Of a stretch of 64,000 nucleotides of DNA, positions 36,291 to 49,676 are shown in pieces. Each line of letters opens with the position of its first letter. The first letter of the stretch is position 1. This stretch comes from Toxonevra muliebris (Eukaryota > Arthropoda > Insecta > Diptera > Pallopteridae): the NCBI GenBank assembly GCA_963691655.1, contig OY829326.1, forward strand, positions 22,308,878 to 22,372,877. The letters run 5' to 3'. The position numbers and the translations under genes were made by a program. The notes beneath the pieces are model-generated. The model was not told the origin of the DNA, did not search any database, and saw only the letters and a list, made by a program, of their open reading frames with translations.

Positions 36291-39200
36291 AAAAATAAAT
36301 CTCTCTCTAAAATTTCAGATTTAATGTAGGCCAAGTGTATAAATTATCATAATTTTTTTATGAATAGAATTTCCACCATTCTGATAAATTTATCAGCCAT
36401 TGTAATCCTTGGTAAACATTTTTCTAAATAAACGGCGTGATTTTAACTCACTCTCCACCCATCATGCCTTTCCCTCAACCTCTGGATTTACACACATATA
36501 AAAGTTCTTCAAAACCTTGAGTGTCAAAAAAAAAGACTCTTCTATAGAAACTCTAGAATATAATTCAGAATTAATTAATACACCTGTCCCCAAAAAACAA
36601 TTCTCATGTATACACAAAAATATAAAAAAAAACTTGTAAAGAAAAACAGCAACAAAAAAAAAATATTAAAAATAATATTCACGTCGAACTAAATTATGTT
36701 TTTTTTTTAATATTTTAACTCCCCTTGAGGCTAAACAACTATTTAATTATTAGCTTGACTGAACTTACCAACAATAGCCAGGCAAGCGATTCCCATAATT
36801 ATTGTATCAAAATACATTCTAAAGAAGAATAACAAACATTTTTCAAGCTTATTTTTATACGTTAGGTTAGGTTATATATTAAGGGAGAAATTCGTAAAAC
36901 TTAACCCTAAAATGTCATAGTCATAATTTTTAATATTATTATTATTATTGGTGATCAAAACACAAGAACCTACTAACAAAATATTGTAAATAATTTTTTT
37001 TTTCAAATTAAAATTTTAATAAATTTTTTTAAAATTCTCCATGCTTTAAGTTTCAAAATATTATAGTTGGTAAAAAGTACCAAACGCAGTCAATCAAAAA
37101 TAGACAAATTATCCATGAAACAATCAAAAATGGTCCACAAATATGGTTTACGTTGAAATATATCATTAGCAAGGATCATGGAAGGGAAAGTCGATGAGTA
37201 AATGCTAAGTTTCATTTATCTAAGTTTAAGAATGTGTATTGGTGCATATGTACCTATGTTTGAGCATAAGGGTTAATAGTTTAAAGCTACATCTTCTTCT
37301 ATTCTTCAATGTATTTCGTTTTTATTTTTTTTTGGACAATTATTATTGCTGTAGTTGTAATTTATAAGTTTAGAATGATGATATAACAATATTTTTTATA
37401 GGTACACATAATAATATTAATAACAACAACAAAATATAAACACACAATTAAAGTGAAGATTGAAGATTTTGTAAGACGAAACATAAAAACAAAAACTTTG
37501 AAAACAAATTTATCATTTTTAATGAGCAAAAAAAAGAGATTCAACCAAAAAATAAAAGCAGAGAAAATATAATTAACATTTATAAAAAATCATGTTCATC
37601 ATAATGATGATCATCACTATATATTTAGATAGTAATAACAACAAAACCAAAAGCAATACAAAAAAATAGAAATGAATGTAATATTCCTTAATAAATTATT
37701 TCAACTTATTCTATTCGACGATCAAAAACTTAAAAACTGTGAAGATGAATCAGATTTCCATATGCATGAAGTATACGGTAGAGGAGTTGAAAACGAAACT
37801 CATTAATTTTTAAATATGTTTTAATCAAAATAAATAAAAAATAATAAAAAAAAATTAAAGAAGTCGTTGATCTTTTTCTATTGTAATATTTTTTGTTTTT
37901 TGTTTTGTGCTCTTAACATTTTACAATTTGGATTTTGTTTTATTATTTTCAAGTGGTTTTTATACCCTATACGGGGTAAAGGGTACTTATATACTAGCTT
38001 TATAATATATATAAATATATATTTTTTTTTGGTATAAAATACAACAAATTAAGTAGGAGCGCTTGAACCATAAACGGTTGTTCCTGGAACAATATATTTT
38101 GGTGTAAAGAAAATCTCTTGAAAAACAGTAGCTTTCATTCAAATTGTCATAACTCTAACAAATCACTTATTTTAGTTTTCATAAATTAAAACTAAGATAT
38201 AAGATATTTTAAAACATTGCAAAATTAAAACTAATATTACTTATATTTATTTTATTGTATGTTGTGACATCACTATGGATCCTAAGGTCTATGTGGAGCT
38301 TTTGCTACCACTTTAACCTAATTTAATTAACCATCAATCAATCAACAGCGCAACAGTGCTTTAGATCAGAATCGAGAATAATTCTCATTAGTATAATCAT
38401 AATTCTATGGTGAAACTTATGTCATATTTGCCATCAAAGAGAGAAAAAGAGAGAATTTCCCATATGAAATTTGCCAACATGCTGGCAAATTTGATTGAAT
38501 TTGACATAGTGAAAACCAGGCATTAGATATTGCAGAACAGTGTCAATCAATGAAACAAATAAGTCGAAATGATTTAGCCGGTGAAAACAAAATAGCGAAA
38601 AATATTACACTTTAATGCGTAACGAAAACTTTTGGTTGCAACTTTTCGCAAAATATCAATTTGCATTCTAGCGTGAAACAAATTGAACTCCTTCTATTTT
38701 TCATGTCCAGAAAACACTTTTAACCCCTTTAAGGGCTATTGTATAATAAAAGAAAAACAATAAAGTCGGCAAAGAGACTATGGTTTATCATGAATAGGAA
38801 AATACAAATTTATTCAGGCAGTACCCCATCCACCCCCTTACTCTTCTTTTTTTTTAGATATTATATGAAGTCATTACCAAATATATGACCATACTGATCA
38901 AATGGTTGCGACAGTTACCACAGAGTCTTTGAAAAAATAATCCCCTGGAAAAAGTAGTAAGGATACTCGAAGATTATTATAAAGAAATTTACCCTTGGAT
39001 GCAAAAATACAATTTTTTTTCCAACAAAATCTTTATATTAGATTACCCAGTAGAAAAAATAACAACAATCTTCGGAGAAAACATTTCTCATCAAAAATTC
39101 TAGAAAGCACTGAAGCTTAAAATCACCCAAGTGCAAAGAAAATATATTTTATCAAAAACTACTATTTGAAACAATGAAGATCACAAGCATCTTAGTCCTA

Positions 39201-40066
39201 TTTATTGTAAGAAATCAATCATTTCAAAATTTAGAAAAAAACCAACTCTCTACTTGCGAAGAAAATATATATCCTTATTAACCCAGATATGCCCAATGAC
39301 CGATATATAGTACATTACAGAAACATTTGATTTTGATTGAATATATTCGCATTTAATCAAAATCAAACATTTCTGAAGTATAAAACTTAAAAATAAATCC
39401 CTTTTAACAAAAGAAAATTACTCATATGGAAAATTATTTTCATTCATACGCAAGAAAGCCTTACTTAAGCCTTATTTTTTAAGGAAGGACAGTAAAATTG
39501 AACCTTTATTTGTTTTTTTTTTTTTTTGTTTATATTTATAAATATGCTCGGAAATAAAAAAAAACTCATTGAACAATTCATCGTGATTGATATTTAGAAT
39601 ATAAAAACCTAGCCTTCAAATTTCTTAAAGTACTATTTGATTTTTATCTGACTAATATTGATTTAAAAAATTTTGATTGAAAAAGAAAAGGATGAATGTT
39701 TAGATGTGCGATTTTGTAACTCGTTTGCGACAATTTTCGAAAAAAAAAACAAAGATTCGGGGGCAAAACCAAGCGGGGCGCAACCCTTGTTCCGAGGGCT
39801 GTCTCCAGAAATCGGGAACAAATAGTCATCTAAGATTAAATGGTATGAGCTATTCTAAATGTTTTAGATTTTACCGATACACTTTCCGTTACGAGAAGAG
39901 TTTTAGAATTTTTGTATACTTTAAAGGGTTAAGCATCGCTACCTTAATTTGCTAAAGCCTAAAGTTTTCAATGTGGGGTTTTGGATGGATTATGACAAAG
40001 CATGGCCACTTTTATTTATACCGAAAATTTTGGAGACATACACCGAAAACTTCGATCTGTTTTTTT
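36291..40066. other. Noncoding stretch with two repeat fragments
   Basis: AT-rich DNA, probably 5' intron of the kinase gene. It holds a block at about 38868-38915 shared with about 5384-5435. A half copy of the 4444-4676 element lies at 39936-40060, cut off by the element starting at 40076. Nothing else recognised. Confidence 0.5.
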
Positions 40067-40075
40067 AGTTTAAAT

Positions 40076-40944
40076 CCGAGATTGGCGCATGACATGAATT
40101 TTACGTGACACATATGTGAACATGCACGCACGTGATATAGTTTGCACGTGAGCATGCGTGAGCGTGATGTGATTCTTATAATTCCTACGTGAACATGCGT
40201 GAGCGTGACATAATTTCGATGTAAAAATGCATGAGTATAAGTTACCATGACGTCATAAAAATTCAAAATTTCTTTCTTGGTGGTTCAAAAATCAACCCTG
40301 TGTTTTTTTTCACCTAAGAATCTTGCAAACTCGAAATCATTTCATGTAACATATAGTGTATGCAGGGCCCTCGAGAGAAAATTCGGGCCCGGTGGTGATA
40401 ACCTCTGGCACCCCCCGCCCTTATCTCTTCCCACTACAAGTGATACAATAAATATCTTCGTACTGCTCACTAAGGAATATGTTTCAGAATTCAGAATATA
40501 TAAAAATACAAAGACAAATATCAAAAAACAAAATTTATTCTGTATTTTAAGTATGAATATCTGTATTTAATATGGGATCCGGGCCCGTCTGCAAAATGTT
40601 TTCACGATTGATAGATGATTAACCCGATAAATAATTTTTATGGTTTGTAATTCAAGTTTCAGACGCATAGACGCTTGTTAAAGTTTTTATGGATTTTAGG
40701 ATTTGGATTGAAAACCGGATCCCTTCCAAAAACTCTGGGTCCCTTCCAAAAACTTCGGGCCCGGTGGGAATTCCACCCTACGCACCCCCCCTCCCCTCGT
40801 CGGGCCTGAGTGTATGCATATTATTTACATCAGAACGTTAGTTTTTATTTACATAAATGAAAATTGTCAACGTGCGCGAGAAGTATTTTCAAAGCCGTGA
40901 GCATTCGTGAGCGTAAGTCAAAAAATACTCACGGGTTCATCTCT
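40076..40944. mobile_element. hAT-like nonautonomous element interrupted by another hAT MITE
   Basis: Flanked by the 9-base direct repeat AGTTTAAAT (40067-40075 and 40945-40953). The left end CCGAGATTGGCGCATGA and the reversed right end AGAGATGAACCCGTGA share GAGAT and TGA blocks. Both subterminal regions carry CGTGAGCATGCGTGAGCG-like repeats. Without the inserted MITE it would be about 415 bp. The imperfect TIR makes the superfamily tentative. Confidence 0.6.
40363..40808. mobile_element. hAT MITE with perfect 8-bp target duplication
   Basis: 446 bp starting CAGGGCCCTCGAGAG and ending CTCGTCGGGCCTG, flanked by AGTGTATG at 40355-40362 and 40809-40816. Subterminal TTCGGGCCCGGTGG occurs on both sides (40390s and 40750s) and CGGATCC-type motifs repeat inside. 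GC content at the ends is far above the surroundings. No coding capacity. Confidence 0.9.
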
Positions 40945-40953
40945 AGTTTAAAT

Positions 40954-43121
40954 TACAAATTTTGAAAATTGTACTGCAAATGTCAAAATGTTTTTTGCTT
41001 CTTCTGTGAAATTTGAAAAATTCGTGTAATGACCTTAACAAGTACTTCTAAATTTTTTTTCATTATTAATATTTTATGTAATTTTTATTAGTTAATACTT
41101 TCAGAAAAATGATTATATTTTTAATTTTGTTGTTATTATTATAATTGATTGTTCGTGGCAAAAATTAAATTATAATTTATCTATTGAATTTAATTTACAT
41201 ACATACAAAAATTTATTTATTAAAATTACAGCTAACCTTTAAATTATTATATATTCTTAATTTCGTAACAGATTATTACATAAAACTACATGCATGCAAG
41301 ATTTATCAAAGATTTCCTATCTTTGTCTTAAAGACAGACAGATATTTCGTTTATGTATTTCAAAAGTACAAGTTTAAATTTGAAGACGGACAGCAAAAGG
41401 TAAGTACTCGTTGTTGCTTATTACACAAATCAGTTGCACGTGCTTATCGTTTATGAAATTGAAATATTTTTAATTGGAATTTTTTGTTTTTATTTTTCTA
41501 TATTAAAGTTATTGTTTGCTTTTAATTGATTACAACAAAAGAAACGCGCAATATGTGGTTGATTCCAATATGAATTTTTGAAATAGTCACACAAATAAAC
41601 AACAAAAAAATAAAAAAAAAATGAATAGAAGAGCACGTAAAATTGTGCACAATTAATTGATTTTGCATTTTTGGTATTATAGCAATGACATACATACATG
41701 CGTATAATAATATAATAGATATTTGTTACCACAATTGTATATAATATATAGGTATTTATACATATAACATCAATTTCTATATATAATTTAAATTTAGACT
41801 AAATTTGAAACACTGCAAACTTCCTTTCCTTCTTTTTTGTCAGCAACAATTTGAAGATTTCTTATCTTGAGATTTTCATATTATCAAGTGAGTAAAAAAT
41901 AGTGAGTTCATGATTCAAACAACTATTTATACCTAAAGTTTTGAATATATCCTTACCCATAGGTGTCCGACTTTTCTAAATGGCAAAAGACTTAAGTAGA
42001 ATCAATGAAGAGGAACACCAAAAAAATCAGTTTCGCAAATAAATTTTAAAGCTGAAAAGGAATTATGAATCAAATGAGTTAAACAATTACTGAAGAAATT
42101 TTTTTAAATTAACTTGAAGAAATTTTTAAATCATTTTTCTGTAGTTTTTATTTTGAAAATTATTCAACCACCCATGAGATCGTTTTATTTGTTGGCTATT
42201 CGAGAAAATATTATGACAAAATTTAATTAAATTATTTTAATTGTAAATATATATATGTAGTAGCTAAGCACCTATCAATGTAACTGCATACTTATGTATT
42301 TAAAATTGTATGTATTAATAAAATATTTTTGTTAACATTGAAAATTATACACAATTAAATATTTGAAAACAAAAAACGTGATTTCGTGCAAAATTTTATC
42401 TTATATTACATCTTCATGAAATTTTTTCAATGTTCAATTCAATTCAAAATTAAAATCCTTATAAATATTAAAAACAAAGATAATTATTTAATTGTATGTT
42501 ACATGGTTAGGTATATATGTTCATATAAATTAAAACTAAGGTGTGACACGATTTGTATATTATATAAAGACTATTGCAATTCAATTCTTTTTTTGTTTTA
42601 TTAATTTGGTAGTCAATTTAACCAAGTTACTTTGGTTTTTTATTTATTAGCTAACCTCATGTGCAATATTGTTCATACACACATACCTAGGCATGGTCAA
42701 GCACAAAAAATAAAAAATTATGTATGCGTAGCAATAATAAATTTCGAAATATTACAGTATATATTTTTATTATAAATTTAAGAAACTCTTACTTATTGCT
42801 TGAGGACGTGACAATCATTATAAAAAAAGGGGCATCAAATATTTGGAAATTGAAATATATGTGTGAAGGTTCTTTTGTTTGTGAATGAGTTACTTTGAAG
42901 AAAGTTAATGGTAAGAAAAACTACAAATACGCTGCATGGGGTTTGACTTCGGATTTAAAAAAGGAAAAGCTATTGAGCAATCCTGCTTTCACAGTTTTTC
43001 TAGGTTAATGAAGTTTAGGGCTCATTTTTTCTAAAATGCCTATGTAATTTTTCTATTTTAAAATTTTCTCAACTTTTTTTCCATTTCTACTATCTAAAAA
43101 GATACAGATTTGTGTATTCAA
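40954..43121. other. Noncoding stretch, nothing recognised
   Basis: AT-rich; open frames at 41184-41456 and 42386-42604 have no recognisable content. Confidence 0.4.
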
Positions 43122-44390
43122 GATTTTATTATTATTTTTTATTTAGAGAATATTCGCATCTAAGACATGATCTTTTACATCCGCAATATAACAACATATT
43201 TAGTAGAATTATTAACAACAAATTGCTTATAAAGTAAATGACAAATAAAATGATGGATTTAATAACAAATTAAGATTAAAATTAAAGAGGGTTAATAGTG
43301 TCTAAATGTCTAAAGGAAAGAAACAAATGAAGAAATAAAGTAATTAAAAGAAGAAAAAGGAGAGAGAGAGAGAAATAGGCTAGGAAAAATACTGAAGAAC
43401 TAAATGCTTAAAGTTTTTGAAATTAGAAACTGTCTTAATGTTGGATGACAATGAATTCCATAACCTTATAGCGCTAACAAAACATAACCTTATAATAGCC
43501 AAATAATTGGGGCTCTATGTGTAAATGAGCCTATGCAAAAAGATATCCGAAGAGATCAAAACCAAGAATTTTCTTACTATAACTATATATTTGTTCGAAC
43601 TTTTTTACGCCATAAATGTAGCGAGCAGCATTGTTAAATGCAACTACAAGTTTGTGTGAACACCTTGAGTCAAGTTTACTATAAATAACTTCCGAGTTAA
43701 TAATTATAGGCACTAGTAGTTGCAATACTAGTTTGCGTTTAGTTTCACGCGGTACAAATGCAGCAGCCATCCTAAGAGTTAATTTGATCATCACACGAAA
43801 GGTACGAGTTATTAATAAATCCAAGGCTCCTGACCTTATTAACAAACTTCAGCTCGGTTCCATTAAGAACAATGGGGGGAATATCAGTGTGTAAGTAAGA
43901 TGCTTGCGAGATAGGCAGAACAAATGATTTTCTAGGATTTAGTTTGAGCATGTTATCACTGGCCCACTTGCTAATTGTACGTAAATCTTCATTTACTCTT
44001 GCGCATAAATCCTCAACAAGACCTATAAGTCTAGATAAGTATAACTGGAGGTCATCAGCATAAGCATGCATAGAGGTATGACTACAAACAGCAAAAATAT
44101 CATTTAAAAACATAGTAAAAAGAAGCGGACCAAGAACAGAGTCTTGAGGCACACCTCTATTTACTGTCTTGTACATCGAGTAAGCATTATCAATCTTTAC
44201 TCTTTGAGATCTACCTTCTAAATAGCTTTCCAACAACCGTACAGCAGTGTCTGAGAAACCAAAGCATTGTTTCAACTTTCTTCAAAGCAGAGAGTGACTA
44301 ACGCTATCAAATGCTTTATAAAAATCTAAGAATCATAATAAAGTCAGATGACCCTTGTCATATGGTGTTCTAGATTTTGCGTATTATTTA
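43122..44390 (-). mobile_element. Decayed, 5'-truncated non-LTR retrotransposon (jockey/CR1-like)
   Basis: Contains the 3' half of a reverse transcriptase. Remnants of FYKAFDSV (about 44310-44330) are followed by GVPQDSVLGPLLF (usual G replaced by D), the active-site YADD at about 44070-44060, and the thumb region. A frameshift near 43830 moves the frame, after which the usual C-terminal block (AIRLWNSL, FKHLVLQYFS) ends at TAG 43380-43382. The 3' UTR includes a GA/CT run and ends in an AATAATAAAA tail at about 43122. Several stops in the FYKAF region show it is dead. A T-run borders the truncated 5' end. Confidence 0.8.
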
Positions 44391-44699
44391 ATTTTTTTTT
44401 TTTATTTTATTGTGATTAGTTTACTTAATTTCTAGTAAGTCAAAGTAAATACAAAATAAGCCATATGTTTTCTCTTAACTCTATTAGAGCTTAAGATAAA
44501 TAGCTAAAAAAAATTCAATAATCAAAATAAAATGCAAAAACTTGTAAAAAATATATGACTTTAAAAACGAAGAGGATAAATACCCACAATTGTATCAAAG
44601 GAATACATGTGTGTTTTGAGAATAGCGATTCATGAGTCGAAAAACCCTGATTTTTTGTGATAAACCAGCTACCTTATTTATACCCAATGATTGATCTAG

Positions 44700-45516
44700 G
44701 ATTTAAGTTTAGGGAAAACTGTTTCAAACCAAAACTGCGACCAAATATTCAAACCAAAAATTAGACTTAAATTCAGACGAAAATCTGACCAAAAATCAGG
44801 TAAAGCTCTGATTTAAATTCAGACTAAAAATTAAATCAAAGTCAGACGAGAAATCAGACCAAACTGAGACTAAAATTTAAACTGAAATTCAGACCAGGAA
44901 TCAAGCTTAAATTCATATCAAGAACAAACCAAAAAGCAAAGTAAAACTCTGATTAAATTCAGACAAAAAAAATAAGACCAAATTGGGACTAAATATTGGT
45001 CGGAAATTTAGACTAGAAATCAAGCGAAAATTCAGACTAACAGCAGACCAAATCAGAGTAAAACTCTGATAAAAATTTAACCCAAAAATTAAACTAAATT
45101 TAGACCAAAAATCAAACCAAAACTGATAATAAATTGATATCAGAAGTTAGACCGAAATTCATATTAGAAATCAAAGCGAAATTCATACCTAAATCTGACT
45201 AAAATTAAGATCAAAGTTCTGACTAAAAATGAAATCAAATAGATAAACCAAAAGGAAACCAAGATCGCACAAAAATTCAGTCCAAATTCATAACAAAAAC
45301 CAAACTAAAATATAGACCCAACTTAGACCAAAATTCAAACCAACTCATAGGAAAAATTAAGCTCGAAAATCAAACAAAAACTCAGAACAAAACTTCAAAC
45401 CCTTAACTTAGACTAAAATTCACGCTAAAACCTAACCAAAAACCCGGACCAAATTCAAACAAAAAATCATACCAAAACTGAGAACAAATTGAAACGAAAA
45501 GTTAGACTAAAATTGA
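44700..45516 (+). repeat. Degenerate ~12-bp minisatellite, array D (left part)
   Basis: ACCAAAAATCAGA / GACTAAAATTCAGA-like units, highly diverged. The array is interrupted by the composite element that follows and resumes at 46273. Confidence 0.75.
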
Positions 45517-46272
45517 GAGGCTGAGAGGAAAAGTGGTATAACTTCTACGTTTAGAAAAAAGTGGAATAATTTTACATAAGAACAAAAACAAAACGAAATA
45601 TGTTCAGAGCAAAAGTGAAACGAAATAAGTTCAGAGCGAAAACGGAATAAAAAACTATGCTGTTCTTTGTCTGAAAGAATTATTATACCATTACTTTTAG
45701 AGTGTTTCATTTTCACTCCAAACCGTATTACTTGTGCCGTTCTTGCACAGAGATATTAAATTATTTCACTTTTGCTCTTATATAAATTTTAGCCCGCTTT
45801 TCCTCTCGGCCTGTCATTTAACATTCTAAAGTGAAATAAAGCCGAATCGCCCTCATTTCACACTAAATAATAAAAATAAATTTAATTTTCCGGTCCACTT
45901 TTCCGGTCATTTTTAATGAATCTGCGGACCAACACCTCAAATAAAGATTATGATTTTGCCAGCGTCAACATCGACGACGAGCAATAATTTGATTTGTCAA
46001 AAAAAGTGGAATAATTTTACTTAAGAGCAAAAGCGACACAAATATTGTTCAGCGCAAAAGCGGTACGAAATATGTTCAGAGCATAAGTGAAACGAAATAT
46101 ATTCAGAGCGGAAACGGAATAAAAAACTATGCTGTTTTTTCTCTGAAAGAATTGTTATACCATTTTTCACTCCAAGCCGTATTACTTGTGCCATTCTTGC
46201 ACTGAGATACTGAATTATTTCACTTTTGCTCTTATATTAATTTCAGCCCACTTTTCCTCTCAGCCTGTCAAT
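45517..46272. mobile_element. Composite TIR element, two tandem related units inserted in minisatellite D
   Basis: Unit A (45517-45814) starts AGGCTGAGAGGAAAAGTGG and ends with CGCTTTTCCTCTCGGCCTG, its inverse. Unit B (about 45998-46272) repeats the same interior (AAGTGGAATAATTTTAC, GAAACGAAATATGTTCAG, ACTATGCTGTT) and ends CACTTTTCCTCTCAGCCTG. The outer flanks share AATTGAGA (45512-45519 and 46274-46281), consistent with one insertion event. Inside, a ~27-bp unit with TTCAGAGC and GAAACGAAATA is tandemly repeated. No transposase seen. Confidence 0.65.
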
Positions 46273-46500
46273 TGAGACTAGAAATTCAGATCAAAATTAT
46301 GACCAAAAATAAAATCAAATAGAGGTTAAAAAGAGACCAAAATAAAACCAGAATTCAGTCCAAATTCAAAACAAAGCTCAGACTAAAACATAAACCAAAT
46401 CATAGGAAAAATTAGGGCCAAAAAGCTAACCAAAACTCAGAACAAAACTTAAAATCCTTCATTTAGACCAAAATTGAATCCAAAAACAAAATTTAATTTA
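46273..46500 (+). repeat. Degenerate ~12-bp minisatellite, array D (right part)
   Basis: Same units as 44700-45516, continuing after the composite insertion. Confidence 0.65.
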
Positions 46501-48650
46501 CTTAACATTCTTCTTCATTCCTTTAGCTCCTCGTGAGACATGGGGTCACAACTAGTCTCTTCTATCAAGAACGGTTTTTAGCTAATAATATTTCTCTAAA
46601 TGAGAGATCGATTTATTTTCCATTGTATGTATATCCCCATGTATATTGCAGTCAGCAGCATTCTCGTTGAGGATTTTATTCGAGACCTTGATTGCAGATT
46701 TTATTTTTTAATAAAGAGTGTGGACTTATAGAATATCCGGTTTCGTTCGAATTGAAACGGTTTTTCAAGCAAGGCAATCCATTTTTGGCAACCATTTTGT
46801 TGAAAAACGAATACTTGAGAGAATTTCTGCACAAAAATTCGAAATTTAGGGGTGCTTGGAATTTTTTCTTAAAAGTGAAAATCTTTACTATCATCATACT
46901 TCAAAATATATGCAAAATTATAAATGAAAGTATTTGGTTAGTTAAAATATTATTTTCTGCTAAGTAGCAGTTACTTAAATTTATACTGTTATTAATTACT
47001 TGTCGGAACCAATAACTAATAAAATTAACACCCATCAAATTAAATCATCGCTCTTTTATGACCAACATCGCTGCGCGTATGCGTGGAAACAACTTTTAAA
47101 AGTTTTTTGACTGGAATTGCAAATTTTCTCACCACTTTTTGCGTGCTACTAACTTAACTAAACTATTTCATTCCGTTTGCTTTAATTCAATTTTTATTGG
47201 TGGCATTTTGAACATTTTTAATTAACTGCATTCACTTTGGTTTTTATCAATCTAGTCTAATTAAATATTCAAATAACCACAGTAATCGAAAAAAAAAAAA
47301 ACAAAAATATAAGTATAAAATTATTTCAATAAAAATATATTTCCCACACTTAAAAAATTCATTTGGGTTTAGGTTGAGAATTTTTGGCATTGAAACAGTC
47401 AAACATTTTAGTTCTTATGCTTACAAACTAATAAACTTAAAGAAATACAGCAACAAAAATATTTACTGTACTTAAACCAATACAATTGAATGTTTGTAAA
47501 TAATATATATAAATTGGCATTTGCTGCACTTTCCACACATTGAATATTTAAAGTACAGCAAAACCAATTGTATAATTTATACACATCTATATAAAGCATT
47601 TAAGCCACAAGTGATTTGGCTTATAAAAAAAAAACTAGTTGGCTTTTTATAACTGGATTCAGCTTTAAGACCGAATAAACAATCGCAAGAAAAATATGTT
47701 TAGGGCAAATTGTGTCAATATGGGCATTGATACAAATAAAGAAGTCAAGTTGTTAGTTCTTCGGACTTATATTAATTGCAATTTTTACCTCAAATCACAA
47801 TAATTGAATTGGGATTTGAAAAAATTACAACCCATAGTTGTGTTATTTGCTCTATTTATATAAATTTTTAGTTTGTATGCATGTATATGTGCAAGTAAAT
47901 ACAATTCATATGCATGAGCTTTTTATTATTAAATGTTTTTCATGTTTTTCTTTTTCAAGAACACCTTGGAAAATCCGAAGAAGTAGTGAGGAGAAGAGAA
48001 ATAAAGTTTCTAGAATGTCTCTGCAAAACAAAAACACAAAGAAACCAGTTGAATTAAATGATTTTTATGCTACAGCACCACCACACAATGTCCAATTCGA
48101 TTTACTTACTTTAAAATCTTATATCTACATGGAAGTCATGTTTGTTAAACTTGTACATTGTATTAACTATTGATTTTTATGCCACTTGTTCAGAATTTGT
48201 TTTTTGCTTTTTATTATTTTGTTTTAAAGTTCAAAGGTTTCACAAAAGGAATTACTAAATTGGGTTCTATAAAGCGTGAGAATTGAATCGAATCCGTTAT
48301 TCGTAGAAAATACTAATTTTTATAGCTGCGATTTATTTTAAACTATTTTGCTTATGAGTTTAGGGTTAATTATAAGTTATATAAACTCGAGTCTCATTAC
48401 CAATAATAATTTATGTTGTTTTTCTAATTCTAGTAATAAATGTTGTTTATTGGACTAATAGCTGACCTAACTATATACATATTTTCTGAAGATATTTGGT
48501 CATATTAATCATAAGAAATATTCCACCTAGGAAAAATTTACACAAATAGGAAATTATAAGTTAATTTTTTTTCTTGTGAAGATTTTTTCCGTATTAGTCC
48601 TTAGACAAATTGTCAAATACAAAAAATAACACATTTTCTAATATGTAATA
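46501..48650. other. Noncoding stretch with one exon-like segment
   Basis: AT-rich. At 47941-47960 a plus-strand acceptor-like tract (TTTTTCTTTTTCAAG) precedes a less AT-biased segment, with an ATG at about 48014 followed by SLQNKNTKKPVELNDFYA. I do not recognise the protein; it could be a retrocopy or exon fragment, or chance. Nothing else recognised. Confidence 0.35.
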
Positions 48651-49676
48651 TTACCAGTGTAGATATGTCAAATGTGACATCAGCATCGTAAATTTTGACG
48701 TTTTTAATGGTAAACGTGCTCAGAACGTTTTGTCATACGAGAGCTATTTGTATTGTTTACAGTGACTTGAAAAATTCATCTCGACCAAAAAATGGATTTA
48801 AATCGTGAACATTTTCGTGCGATAATTTTTTATGAACTTCGACGTGAATTAACTCAACAAGAATCAACCGATCAACTCTCTTCTACTTTTAGTGATGAAG
48901 CACCATCCCGAGCCACCGTGTTTGGCTGGTTTTCAGAATTCAATCGTGGTCGTAGTTCGCTCCAGGACGAATTTCGTGAAGGTCGACCAAAATCGGTTGT
49001 TGTGCCAGAAAATTTCTATGCTGTGCGTGAATTGATATTGCAAAATCGGCATGTGACTTATTGTGAGATTGAAGCATGCTTGGACATTAGTTCCACTCGC
49101 ATACATTCAATTTTGCATGAACATTTGGCCGCAAAAAAGATTTGTTCGCGTTTGATACCGCATAATTTGTTGGCGCACGAAGCACTTCGAAGCAAATGGT
49201 CGCCTGTTTTTTCGGAAAAACTGGTCATGTGGCCACCGTGCCATTAGAGCAACATAGAACAGTCAATTCTGAATGATACACCACCTTTTGTTTGCCATAA
49301 GTGTTTGAAGAAATAAGAAAAACCAGCCGCCAAAGACGAATCATTCTCCACCACGACAATGGGAGCTCTCACACATCGGCTCAAACGAAAGCCTTTTTGA
49401 ATACTCAAAACATCGAATGACTTCTTTTTATTCCCTCACATCAAAAATAAATTGCGATGTCATCGTTTTTCATCGCCTGAAGAAGCGATTGATGCGTTCA
49501 AAAAACATGTTTTAGAGTTACCCTATTCGTAATGGAAAAAGTGCTTCAAAAATTGGTTCAAACGCATGCAAAAGTGTATTGATCTTCATGGAGAATATTT
49601 GAAAAACAATAAAGCCATTTTCAATGATAAATATTTGTTTTTACTTGTCCTATCTCAAAACTTAAGTAGCAACCCG
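48650..49676 (+). mobile_element. Defective mariner element
   Basis: The open frame 48792-49247 encodes the N-terminal DNA-binding half of a mariner transposase (helix-turn-helix regions, then GRPKSVV and ISSTRIHSIL). Downstream, other frames keep recognisable blocks: HHDNGSSHTSA, then FFLFPHIKNKLR, then the C-terminal WKKCFKNWFKRMQKCIDL. Ends are approximate; I could not pair the terminal repeats. Confidence 0.85.
48792..49622 (+). pseudogene. Mariner transposase pseudogene
   Basis: Mariner transposases are about 345 residues with a D,D34D catalytic triad. Here about 75 codons are missing between IPHNLLAHE and the RSKQMVACFFGKTGHV block, which removes the first catalytic Asp. A frameshift follows, so the intact frame ends at 49247. 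The second Asp survives in HHDN. The segment around the third Asp (normally in a PPYSPDLAP-type motif) is deleted just before the NDFF block. Internal stops, including one in the C-terminal part, complete the decay. It cannot encode active transposase. Confidence 0.85.

Noticed and set aside
37955..38000. TATACCC..GGGTA motif like the ends of some fly repeats
   Set aside because: Only a short match recalled from memory; no second end or target duplication found.
45507..45716. Repetitive Phe/Ser/His-rich open frame
   Set aside because: Artefact of the ~27-bp tandem repeat inside the composite element.
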